A stretch of DNA of 64,000 nucleotides from NCBI RefSeq assembly GCF_019977235.1, contig NZ_AP024646.1, positions 4,650,001 to 4,714,000 on the forward strand. The letters run 5' to 3'. The position numbers and the translations under genes are program-made. Positions 27,032 to 34,881 of this stretch are shown here, in pieces. This DNA is from Arthrobacter sp. StoSoilB5. GTDB lineage: Bacteria; Actinomycetota; Actinomycetes; Actinomycetales; Micrococcaceae. Below the pieces are notes generated by a model. That model was not told where the DNA came from and did not search any database. It worked only from the letters and a program-made list of their open reading frames with translations. The first letter of the stretch is position 1. Each line of letters opens with the position of its first letter.

Positions 27032-28100
27032 GTCCGGGTTTTCCTGGCGGCGTGCGGCTGCGAACCGGTTGCGGGTCGTGGCCGCGTGGCTGGATCGTGG
27101 GCCGGCTCGGGGCTCGGACGCGCGTCCGGGTACTTCCGAGGCGTCGGCTTCGGCTTCGGTTTGGGCGTCGGCTTCGGCTTCGGAGCCTGTTTCGGTGGAA
27201 AGTTCGACGGCGGTGCGCGGCCTGAACGTGGAAGGCGCACCGGAGCACTGGGTCCAGTTACTGCGCGACGCCGGGTTGGTTCCTCCCGCCGCCCCGACCA
27301 ACACCCCTCCCGTTGCGAGGCCCACTCTGCGTGCCTTGGGGCGCTCTTGGCGCGCAAAGCAGGCCCCACAACACACCCCCGGCACCACGCCCCTGGTTGC
27401 GGGGCCCGATATGCACGCTTCCACGCCAACATGGGACGCAGAGCAGGCCCCACAACACACCCTCAGCACCACACCACACGTTGCGGGGCCCGATATGCGC
27501 GCTTCGACGCCACCTTGGGACGCAAAGCAGGCCCCACAACGCACGCCCTCGCTGCGCCCTCGCACCACCCGAACCGAAACACCACCCGTTGCGGGGCCCG
27601 GTTTGCGCGCTACGCGGCCAACATGGGACGCGGAGCAGGCCCCACAACGCACGCCCTCGCTGCTCCTTCGCACCAGTCGAACCGAAGCACCACCCGTTGC
27701 GGGGCCCGATATGCGCGCTTCGCGGCCAACAGCGAGCGCAGAGCAAGCCCCACAACGCACGCCCTCGCTGCGCCTTCGCACCAGTCGAACCGAAGCACCG
27801 CCCGTTGCGGGGCCCGGTTTGCGCGCTTCGCGGCCAACAGAGAGCGCAGAGCAGGCCCCACAACGCGCACAACACGCACAACACGCACAACACACACAGC
27901 ACCCAGCGCACACCCCAGAACCCCAGGGCAAGCCCAGCAGAACCGAGAGCCACACCCCCGCGCCGGCCCTGAAGGGGAATTGGCCGGAGCTCGCCCAGCG
28001 ACCCATGCCCTCAGCAAGCACGACAAACCCAGCAACAACCCCTCTAACGGAAGCATTAGCCCGCCAAGCCCGCCTCACCGACGAACAGTTGGCGGTCTGA
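27009..28100 (+). CDS. Proline-rich tandem-repeat protein in the injection-system operon
   Basis: 363 residues, not recognised. The ATG at 27009 overlaps the tube gene by 23 bases, and the stop gives the same TGACATG junction to the next gene as the sheath-tube border, which supports this frame. Residues 1-100 are basic then Ser/Ala-rich, with EGAPEHWVQLLRDAGLVPP just before the repeats. Residues about 102-286 are six tandem units (two of 28, four of 36 residues) with the core AGPDMRAS...EQAPQRTPSLR. The tail contains AQHAQHAQHTQH and ends LARQARLTDEQLAV. It holds the position of the small Afp6/Pvc6 protein. All three forward frames are open here, so coding is probable, not proven. Confidence 0.55.
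   Translation: MPALPSPESGFSWRRAAANRLRVVAAWLDRGPARGSDARPGTSEASASASVWASASASEPVSVESSTAVRGLNVEGAPEHWVQLLRDAGLVPPAAPTNTPPVARPTLRALGRSWRAKQAPQHTPGTTPLVAGPDMHASTPTWDAEQAPQHTLSTTPHVAGPDMRASTPPWDAKQAPQRTPSLRPRTTRTETPPVAGPGLRATRPTWDAEQAPQRTPSLLLRTSRTEAPPVAGPDMRASRPTASAEQAPQRTPSLRLRTSRTEAPPVAGPGLRASRPTESAEQAPQRAQHAQHAQHTQHPAHTPEPQGKPSRTESHTPAPALKGNWPELAQRPMPSASTTNPATTPLTEALARQARLTDEQLAV
27312..27866 (+). repeat. In-frame DNA tandem repeats, 84-bp and 108-bp units
   Basis: The anchor GTTGCGGGGCCC (GTTGCGAGGCCC in the first unit) recurs at 27312, 27396, 27480, 27588, 27696 and 27804. The intervals are 84, 84, 108, 108 and 108 bases, all multiples of three. The last three units are nearly identical, which indicates recent duplication. 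Confidence 0.9.
27867..27893 (+). repeat. 9-bp minisatellite
   Basis: Three perfect GCACAACAC units followed by a degenerate fourth, ACACAGCAC. They encode the Ala-Gln-His triplets in the tail of the repeat protein. Confidence 0.85.
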
Positions 28101-28101
28101 C

Positions 28102-28860
28102 ATGGAACGCGTCGCCTTCCTGATCGAGGACACCGGGGAACACCTTGGCTGCCTGCTGAACCCGGAAACGGTGGTGATGCAGCGCTCGGCCGGTGTGGAG
28201 CCCCGGAGAAGTGCGGGCGGCAAACTCAGCGGCAGCGGATTGGCTGATGACCCCCTGCTCTTCACGGGAGGCGGCCACACGGAGCTGAGGCTGGACCTGC
28301 TCTTCGACGTCGACCTCGCGCCGGCGTCGTTCCATGTGCAGGATGTGCGGCAAATGACCCGGCCTATTTGGGCGCTCGCAGAGAACAGCGCGGAGGTGGA
28401 GCGCCAACGGAGGCCGCCGTCGGTCCGGTTTGTCTGGGGCCGCGCGTGGAATGTGCCCGGAATCGTGACCGAGGTGGCGGAACGCTTCGACCGTTTCGCC
28501 CCGGACGGTTCACCGCTCAGGTCCTGGATGCGGATGGTCTTCGTGCGCGTGGGCCAGTCTGCCGACGAGGAAGGCGGGGAGAATTACGAGCTCGCCCAGC
28601 GCCTCCCGGCCGTGGATCTAACGGCCCCACCCGTGGACACGCTGGCGGTCACCGGAGATGGCAGCACGGACAGGAACGCAGCAGTGCCCGACGGCGGCGT
28701 GCTCCTTCCCGAGGTGCCGCCGGCGGAGCTGGGCCGACTTTCCGTAGAAGCCTTCGGGACACCACTGCTATGGAAGCTGCTCCTGGAGTACAACAACATC
28801 GACGATCCCGCGCACTTCAGCGGGCCACTTGCCGTCCCGCCGGTGGGTGAAACACCATGA
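28102..28860 (+). CDS. Tube-baseplate adaptor with LysM-like C-terminus (Afp7/Pvc7-like)
   Basis: 252 residues. The N-terminal domain (about 1-150; GCLLNPETVVMQRSAGV, ELRLDLLFDVDL, VRFVWGRAWNVPGIVTEV, RSWMRMVFVRV) matches the conserved tube-protein domain of contractile injection systems. The last about 45 residues (ELGRLSVEAFGTPLLWKLLL, EYNNIDDPAHF) are a degenerate LysM that in phages joins the baseplate hub to the tube. It overlaps the spike gene by an ATGA. Confidence 0.85.
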   Translation: MERVAFLIEDTGEHLGCLLNPETVVMQRSAGVEPRRSAGGKLSGSGLADDPLLFTGGGHTELRLDLLFDVDLAPASFHVQDVRQMTRPIWALAENSAEVERQRRPPSVRFVWGRAWNVPGIVTEVAERFDRFAPDGSPLRSWMRMVFVRVGQSADEEGGENYELAQRLPAVDLTAPPVDTLAVTGDGSTDRNAAVPDGGVLLPEVPPAELGRLSVEAFGTPLLWKLLLEYNNIDDPAHFSGPLAVPPVGETP

Positions 28861-30377
28861 GGCAAGTCCAGGGCCTTCCCGAACTCATCGTCAGCTTGGG
28901 TAGACGAAGACTGACAACCGCAGAAACAGCGGCCATCGTTTCAGTCCAGGTGCTGGGTTCTTTGGCAAGGCCAGCCCAGTGCCTCATCAGCTGGCGACCC
29001 GGTCCGGGCAGGACTGCTGCGGCGAGGGGTGGCGTGGATCCCGCGCCCGGTGATGCCCTCAGGGTGGAGCTCGGTGGCCATCGAACCCCACTCTTCGTGG
29101 GTGAGGTGACCGTGGTGGAGTTCAGCTACGGGGCCAACCTCGGACAAGAAATCCGCATCCGGGCCTATGATGCCCTGCACCGTCTGAGGAAGCGCCAATT
29201 CACCAGGCTGCACGAGGACGTGGATCTCGCAGGCTTGGCACGGAAACTTTGCGAAGGCACCGGACTGGACGTAGTGGGCGGCGGGGCGAAGCTCGGCCAG
29301 GTGTACCAGTGCGCCCGCACCGACCTGAGTCTCCTGGTGGAACAGAGCGCCCGGGTGGGCGCCTACCCTGTTGTGCATGACGGCGCCCTCAGGCTCACGG
29401 GACTAGACGGCGAGGGCGAACCTTTGGAGCTCACGCTGGGGGTATCGCTTCATTCGGCAGAGATTGAGCTCAGCCAGGAACCAGCGTATGCGGCCGCAAC
29501 CATCACCGGCTGGCGTGCGGAGGACGCCTCAGTCCAACAAGCCGAAACCAGCAGCAGTGACGCCAAAGCCGGCGTCACAGCGGACCCAACGTTGTCCAGC
29601 GTGGGCGCAGGCGGCAACCTCCGGAGAGACAACGAACTGCTCGAGTCAACCGATGAGGCGAACGGATTGGCGCAGTCCGAGCTCGACGTCCGGATGGCCG
29701 GGCAGGTCACGGCGGTGTTCGTGGCCGAGGGTAACCCCCGGCTTAGGGCGGGTGGGCGCGTCAGGATCAAGGGGGTTGCGCCGTCCATTGAGGGAACGTA
29801 CCTGATCGCGAGCGCCTCGCACCGTTTGGACGGCTCAGGCTATGAGACCACCCTCACCACACGCCCACCGGTCCCGGTCCCCGAGAGGCAGCCGGATGTC
29901 TTCACCTTGGGCACGGTAGTAGACGTGGATGATCCCGAGGCCCGGGGACGTGCCCGCGTGCAGCTACCGGCGTATCCCGACCTCCACACCGGGTGGGCTC
30001 CCGTGCTCATGTCAGCGGCCGGTCCTGGAAAGGGCATGGTCACCCCGCCTGCACCTGGTGACCACGTTTTGGTCCTCCTTCCTGCCACGGATCCGGCCCA
30101 GGCCATCATCCTCGGCGGCCTGTATGGCAGCGAGCAGACGCCGGACAACAACGTCAATACACCCCGCGAAAGCAGATACACATTCCGGGGTGCGGACGGC
30201 CAACAAATAATGCTCGACGGCGGTGCCCGCACCTTGAGCTTCACGGACGGACACGGCTCGTCTGTGGAGCTGGGGCCGGACAAGCTCCGCATCACCGCTG
30301 CCACGGACCTGGTGCTGGAAGCTCCGGGTAAAGCCATGAAAATCCGCGCGAAATCAGTCGACTTCGAGGAGGCCTAA
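28857..30377 (+). CDS. Spike / hub protein (VgrG-, Pvc8-like)
   Basis: 506 residues. The N-terminal part (about 1-330) is the gp27-like hub (FVGEVTVVEFSYGANLGQEI, RIRAYDALHRLRKRQFTRL). An OB-fold of the gp5 type follows (about 345-420; GTVVDVDDPEARGRARVQLP, TPPAPGDHVLVLLP, ILGGLYG), then a short beta-prism-like C-terminus (LDGGARTLSFTDGHGSSVEL, KLRITAATDLVLEAPGK). No lysozyme or toxin domain is fused. It should trimerise to form the puncturing device. Confidence 0.92.
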   Translation: MRQVQGLPELIVSLGRRRLTTAETAAIVSVQVLGSLARPAQCLISWRPGPGRTAAARGGVDPAPGDALRVELGGHRTPLFVGEVTVVEFSYGANLGQEIRIRAYDALHRLRKRQFTRLHEDVDLAGLARKLCEGTGLDVVGGGAKLGQVYQCARTDLSLLVEQSARVGAYPVVHDGALRLTGLDGEGEPLELTLGVSLHSAEIELSQEPAYAAATITGWRAEDASVQQAETSSSDAKAGVTADPTLSSVGAGGNLRRDNELLESTDEANGLAQSELDVRMAGQVTAVFVAEGNPRLRAGGRVRIKGVAPSIEGTYLIASASHRLDGSGYETTLTTRPPVPVPERQPDVFTLGTVVDVDDPEARGRARVQLPAYPDLHTGWAPVLMSAAGPGKGMVTPPAPGDHVLVLLPATDPAQAIILGGLYGSEQTPDNNVNTPRESRYTFRGADGQQIMLDGGARTLSFTDGHGSSVELGPDKLRITAATDLVLEAPGKAMKIRAKSVDFEEA

Positions 30378-30380
30378 GCT

Positions 30381-30719
30381 GTGAAGATTCTGGTCAAGGA
30401 AGCCATACTGCGGTGCGGGCACGACGGCAAAGTGGAGAACGTGCCCTCGCAGGAGTGGGTCCGCATCAAACAGTCACCCATCCTGGTGGCAACGGATCCC
30501 CAAGGCCGGGACATCAGCATGTGCCCGCATATCGGCATCAACATCAAGCCGTGCAATAAGACGTTGCCGGTCACCAAGGGCTACTCAACCTTTATCAGGA
30601 TCGGGGGCAAGGCCGTCTGCCTGGACACTGTGGAGGGCTTCACCGACGGCACACCTCCTGGCGCAGTTAAGTACAACGTGCGCCGGCCCGGCCAAACGTT
30701 GGTGGGGTCGGGTTCATGA
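30381..30719 (+). CDS. Candidate spike-tip protein with Cys/His metal site
   Basis: 112 residues, starting with GTG 3 bases after the spike stop. It occupies the PAAR/Afp10 position but lacks a clear PAAR-repeat signature. CGH (13-15), CPH (about 48-50) and two further cysteines (about 58, 78) could bind a metal ion, as the His/Cys cluster at the apex of PAAR tips does. It ends in an Arg-Pro-Gly-Gln-Thr tail. Function inferred from position and cysteines. Confidence 0.55.
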   Translation: MKILVKEAILRCGHDGKVENVPSQEWVRIKQSPILVATDPQGRDISMCPHIGINIKPCNKTLPVTKGYSTFIRIGGKAVCLDTVEGFTDGTPPGAVKYNVRRPGQTLVGSGS

Positions 30720-30732
30720 AAAAGGCACTGGC

Positions 30733-31167
30733 ATGAGCGCCCCACGCTACACGTCGATTGCTTTCGTCCATCCGGACTTCGACGCCACCGCAGGCGTCCC
30801 GGGCCTGCGCATCACGCCGGCAGGAAGGATGGCGACTGTTACGGACGCGGCCTCCATCCGCCAAGCCCTGCTCCTCTTGCTGAGCACCAGACCCGGCGAG
30901 CGGGTGAACCGCCCGACGTACGGCTGCCACTTGTTCCGCTTGGCGTTTGCTCCGGCCGACGACACCACGGCAGGCCTGGCTATCCACTACGTAGCCCGGG
31001 CCGTGGAGCAGTGGGAGCGGCGCATCACCGTCCTGTCCCTTGACGCGTCACGGTCGCCGGAGGACCCCGAAGTCCTTGAGGTCCGGTTGAAGTATCGAGT
31101 CCGCACCACGCAACGTGAGGACGAGATCGCCATTGCCCTGCCCGTGGAATCCGGAGGTGCCGCATGA
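30733..31167 (+). CDS. Baseplate wedge protein, gp25-like
   Basis: 144 residues. The GPW/gp25 motif is clear: ASIRQALLLLLSTRPGERVN followed by RPTYGCHLFRLAFAP, with the EPR-like signature replaced by RPG. It connects sheath and baseplate and initiates sheath assembly in T4. Its stop overlaps the next start (31164-31167, ATGA), so translation is coupled. Confidence 0.92.
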   Translation: MSAPRYTSIAFVHPDFDATAGVPGLRITPAGRMATVTDAASIRQALLLLLSTRPGERVNRPTYGCHLFRLAFAPADDTTAGLAIHYVARAVEQWERRITVLSLDASRSPEDPEVLEVRLKYRVRTTQREDEIAIALPVESGGAA

Positions 31168-33797
31168 GTCTTCCCGTGCCCAACCTGGACGACCGGAGCT
31201 TCGCGGACCTCGTGGCCGGTGCCCGGGAACGGATCCAGCAGATCGCCCCCGAATGGACGGACCTCTCCGTCCACGATCCCGGCATCACCATCGTCGAGGC
31301 CTTCGCATACCTTACGGACACCCTCATGTACCGGCTCAACCGCGTGCCGGACAAGCTCTACGCCGTCTACTTGAATCTCCTGGGCACGTCCCTGTACCCG
31401 CCGAGCACGGCGGAAACGATGCTGGAATTCAGTCGCTCATCCGCCACAGGCACAACCACGGATCAGGAAATCCGTATCCCCAGGGGCACACAGGTCAGCT
31501 GCCCGCCCGGCGTTCCCGGCTCACCCCAGCCACTATTTACGACGACGGCGGCAGCCACTTTGGCGCCCGGCATGACGAGTGTGATGGTCCCTGCAGCCGA
31601 TGTCACCATGTATGACGCGGTACCGATTGGTACGGGGACCGGCAGGCCAGGCCAGAGCTTCGTGATCCCCAACGCACCGATCGTCTCGGGCGCGGGGCTT
31701 GCGATCGCCGTCGAAGTTCCGGCAGGGACGCGGCTGAGCAGTGGCGAGGCTGTTCTTGTAGACGGAAAGCCGTTCCGGTATTGCAAGGAAGTGGAGGCGT
31801 TCGCCGACGCAAGGCCGGGCGAGATGCCGGTGCGGATTGATCGAAGTGCCGGCGTCGCCATGTTCGCTTGGTGGGACGATGAGTCCAAGGGGCGGACGGA
31901 AACCGGGCAGGGCCCCTTGGTACCAGGGGCGGGCGCCGAGGTTCGCGCTTGGTACCGCAGCGGTGGCGGTGCGGGCGGCAACGTGGGCGCGGGTCAGCTC
32001 ACGGTGTTGCGTTCCCCTGTTCCGGGTGCCAAGGTCACTAATCCTGAACCAGCTACCGGGGGCCGCGATGGCGAGTCTTTGGAGAACGCCCTTAGGCGCG
32101 CGCCCCAGGATTTCCAAGCCCGCGACCGCGCAGTCACTGTCCGGGACTACGAGGTCCTGGCACGTCGCCACGGCGGGGTGGGCCGTGCGAGGGCGTTCAC
32201 GCGCAAGGACCTGTGGGCGTTTGCACGGCCGGGGGAAGTGGAAATTGTGCTGGTACCGTTCGTTCCAGGCAGCAGGGCAGGGGCGGTCAAACCGTTACGG
32301 GCAGCGGACCTTATGTCACACGCACGCGACGATGTGCGCACGGAGGTGGAACAATATCTCCGCAGGCGGTCCACGGTTGGCGCTGAGCCTGTAGTGCGCT
32401 GGGGCCTCTACAAACAAGTGCTGGTGGATGCGCGGATCGTTGTCCGTCCCGATGAGGATGCCGAGGCCGTGAAGTCCAGGATCGTGGGCCGCCTGTCTGA
32501 AGGGATCAGTCCGCTGAGCCCGGACCCCTCCAGTTATGGATCCGGTTTCGGCAAGCCACTGCGCGTCTCCAATCTGTATCGCGCTATGGAGGAGGCCGAG
32601 CCGGGCGTTCAGTATGTGGACCGGGTCAGGCTGGAAGTGGACAAAGTTCCGGACAGTGATGCCGTGTCCCTGGTACAGGCTGAAGGCCAGGACAAAACGT
32701 GGTTCGTGGCCCAGCGCGGTACGTTGTTCCGCACAACCAACGCCACCGACGGTTGGGAAGCTTGCGCGGAGTTTGAAGATGCCTCCGATGACGGTGCCGA
32801 AGAAACCGTCCGCGCCATCGCTCCCTTCCGTTCTCCCGCACCTGGCCGGGTGGGTCCAGAGCGGCATCCGGGCATGGTGGCCGTCAGCACGGTGTCCGGC
32901 ACTGGTTCCCGCATTTATATCAGCGAGGACCTCGGCGAATCCTGGCGCAAAGCAGCCGAGCTGGGGTTCGTCGTCGCCGATTTGTGTTGGGTGGACCGCC
33001 AAGGCGAGCCGCTGCTGTTGCTTGCCGGCGAGCGCGGACTATACGAACTTTCCATGAGCCAAGGGGCCATTCCCGTGCAGAACGTGGTGGATACGTCGCA
33101 GCCGGATCGCGGTTTCTACGCCGTGGACGCCTTGGTTGACGTCCGCGGGCGGACCGGTGTTGTGGTAGCTGCCGAGGCGTCCGCTGGCGTCTGGCTCTCT
33201 CCCGACGCCGGTACCGCGGGCAGCTTCAAGCAGGTCAAGGCGGCCGGCGAGGACATCCGCTGCATGACCATCCAGTACGACGGCGGCGCGAGCTATGTCT
33301 GGCTCGGCCGCGCAGTGCCGGAAGGGACCGGGACGGGATGCTTGCGGCTGAAGATCGATGAGCTGGGCCGTACCGATTTCGATGACACGTTCATGGATTC
33401 GTGGGAGCAGTTCAGCACTGGCTGGACCGGGGGAAGCTGCTGGGGTGTGCACGTGATGGGCGATGCTGCCTACGCCGCTACCCAGAGCGGCGGTGTGCTC
33501 CGGCTGCAACTTGGCCAGGCGTCGGCGCAGTGGAGCGTGCCGGACGTTAACTGCGATCTGCCGCTTCGGGACCGCACCCGCTTCGAGCCGGTTCGGTCGG
33601 TATCCGGCGCGATCCTTGCCGACGGAAAGTCCCTGGTCCTCGCTGCCGGTCCCAAAGGCGTGTATCGCAGCAGGGACAACGCTGGTCAATGGGAGAGCTG
33701 CACACGGCGCATTGTGGACGACGTCGTGACGCTGCCCGACACCTGGCTTTTCTGCTCGGGTGACCACAGGATCGAGGTGGTCCATGGCAATGGCTGA
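31164..33797 (+). CDS. Baseplate J/gp6-like protein fused to a probable beta-propeller
   Basis: 877 residues. Residues 1-about 495 are the baseplate-assembly protein of contractile systems (Afp11/Pvc11): SVHDPGITIVEAFAYLTDTL, RDRAVTVRDYEVLARRHGG, and a final SNLYRAMEEAEPGVQYVDRV. The remaining about 380 residues contain repeated Asp-box-like motifs (SEDLGESW near 584, SPDAGTAGSF near 677, SRDNAGQWES near 833) and regularly spaced beta strands, as in BNR/sortilin propellers. Such an extension is not part of Afp11. It may take over host contact or cap the baseplate, which is inference. Confidence 0.85.
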   Translation: MSLPVPNLDDRSFADLVAGARERIQQIAPEWTDLSVHDPGITIVEAFAYLTDTLMYRLNRVPDKLYAVYLNLLGTSLYPPSTAETMLEFSRSSATGTTTDQEIRIPRGTQVSCPPGVPGSPQPLFTTTAAATLAPGMTSVMVPAADVTMYDAVPIGTGTGRPGQSFVIPNAPIVSGAGLAIAVEVPAGTRLSSGEAVLVDGKPFRYCKEVEAFADARPGEMPVRIDRSAGVAMFAWWDDESKGRTETGQGPLVPGAGAEVRAWYRSGGGAGGNVGAGQLTVLRSPVPGAKVTNPEPATGGRDGESLENALRRAPQDFQARDRAVTVRDYEVLARRHGGVGRARAFTRKDLWAFARPGEVEIVLVPFVPGSRAGAVKPLRAADLMSHARDDVRTEVEQYLRRRSTVGAEPVVRWGLYKQVLVDARIVVRPDEDAEAVKSRIVGRLSEGISPLSPDPSSYGSGFGKPLRVSNLYRAMEEAEPGVQYVDRVRLEVDKVPDSDAVSLVQAEGQDKTWFVAQRGTLFRTTNATDGWEACAEFEDASDDGAEETVRAIAPFRSPAPGRVGPERHPGMVAVSTVSGTGSRIYISEDLGESWRKAAELGFVVADLCWVDRQGEPLLLLAGERGLYELSMSQGAIPVQNVVDTSQPDRGFYAVDALVDVRGRTGVVVAAEASAGVWLSPDAGTAGSFKQVKAAGEDIRCMTIQYDGGASYVWLGRAVPEGTGTGCLRLKIDELGRTDFDDTFMDSWEQFSTGWTGGSCWGVHVMGDAAYAATQSGGVLRLQLGQASAQWSVPDVNCDLPLRDRTRFEPVRSVSGAILADGKSLVLAAGPKGVYRSRDNAGQWESCTRRIVDDVVTLPDTWLFCSGDHRIEVVHGNG

Positions 33798-34344
33798 GCC
33801 CAGGGGGCCATCCGAGTCCAAGCTGCTGAAGGTCCTGCCGGAGGTTTTCCAGGTGGCCGCCGATACCAGCTCTCCCCTGCAGGCCCTGCTTGCCGTGGCC
33901 GAGGACATGCATGAGCCCGTCCGGCAGGTCTTGGACCGCATCCATACCGTTCCCGATCCTGGCCGCGCGCCGTCGTCGTTGATTCCTTTTCTCTCGCGTT
34001 GGGTGGACCTGGACTGGTTGACGCTGCCCGGGCCGGAGGGCGGCGCTGGATCCGGCGTCATTCCAGGGACCGGTGCCATTCCTATTTCCCGGCAGCGGGA
34101 ACTCATCGCGGCCGCCGCGCAGCTCTCTGCGCGTCGGGGCACAGTGGACGGGCTCACCCGCTTCCTGCACCTGGCCACGGGGGTGCCGGGGTTCGACGTC
34201 GAGTCCGTCCCCGGCGCCTTCCATATCCGGGTGCTGGTGCCTGCGGAAGCGGGTGGGCAGCTGGAGTTGATCCGCAGAATCGTCAGAGGCATGAAGCCCG
34301 CGCATGTGACGGATGAGGTTGAGGTGCGGGGGGATGAACGGTGA
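33784..34344 (+). CDS. Phage tail protein I-like baseplate protein (Afp12-like)
   Basis: 186 residues. The segments PSSLIPFLSRWVDLDW and ISRQRELIAAAAQLSARRGT, followed by VDGLTRFLHLATGVPG, match the phage tail-protein domain found after the J protein in injection-system clusters. The ATG at 33784 (or 33790) overlaps the preceding gene by 14 bases; GAGGTGG precedes it. Confidence 0.85.
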   Translation: MAMAEPRGPSESKLLKVLPEVFQVAADTSSPLQALLAVAEDMHEPVRQVLDRIHTVPDPGRAPSSLIPFLSRWVDLDWLTLPGPEGGAGSGVIPGTGAIPISRQRELIAAAAQLSARRGTVDGLTRFLHLATGVPGFDVESVPGAFHIRVLVPAEAGGQLELIRRIVRGMKPAHVTDEVEVRGDER

Positions 34345-34350
34345 CGGCGC

Positions 34351-34827
34351 ATGAATAGGGAGAACCGCACGCCGATTCTTGTGGTGGTTGCCTGTGGAGT
34401 GATCGCGCTTTTGGTGCTGGTGTTCGGCGTCAGTTGCGGTGGCGGAAACAACGATGCGGCGCGGGACTGGCAGGGCGGTTTCGCCAATGCCGCCGCCGGC
34501 GCGCAACTCACGTCGGCAGACCTGTCCGTGCAAGGCGGTTCGTGTTCGGCGTCGGACACGCAACTGGTAGTTACCGGATCGTGTGTGTTCGATGTGAAGG
34601 AGTTCGGCGGGGGCCCGTTCCCTTTCGGGCCTCCCACCAAGCGGGCAAGGCTCGCACCACAGCAGGCAGTGGTCGTCTCGCTGTTTGTGCAGGGCACGCG
34701 GGCTGAGCAGAACTCAGGTCCAGGGAAGACCGTGGACCTGACCTTCGGAACCTCGGGCGGACAGCTGGGCATCGTGTGTCCCGGCCTGGGGACTTGTGTG
34801 TTGCTAATCCAGAAGGCTGGAGGCTGA
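34351..34827 (+). CDS. Membrane-anchored protein of the injection-system operon
   Basis: 158 residues, not recognised. A hydrophobic segment at about 9-28 ends in GVSCGGG: either a signal anchor or a weak lipoprotein site (Cys 29, lipobox not ideal). The rest is predicted extracytoplasmic, Gly-rich and beta-like, with cysteines near 64, 77, 144 and 149 that could pair. It begins 6 bases after the tail-protein gene, so it belongs to the operon. Confidence 0.6.
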   Translation: MNRENRTPILVVVACGVIALLVLVFGVSCGGGNNDAARDWQGGFANAAAGAQLTSADLSVQGGSCSASDTQLVVTGSCVFDVKEFGGGPFPFGPPTKRARLAPQQAVVVSLFVQGTRAEQNSGPGKTVDLTFGTSGGQLGIVCPGLGTCVLLIQKAGG

Positions 34828-34881
34828 GATGAGCTGCTGTGCACCGAAACTACAAACCGCAATCCCAGGAGTTGTTGTGCC

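Noticed and set aside
26501..28078. 525-residue minus-strand open frame over the tube and repeat genes
   Set aside because: Its Cys/Gly-rich repeats are the complement of the tandem repeat; no ribosome site or neighbouring context supports it, and it overlaps the tube gene.
27086..28123. Alternative plus-strand frame through the tandem repeats
   Set aside because: It runs past the next gene's start and lacks the TGACATG junctions that tie the 27009 frame to the operon.
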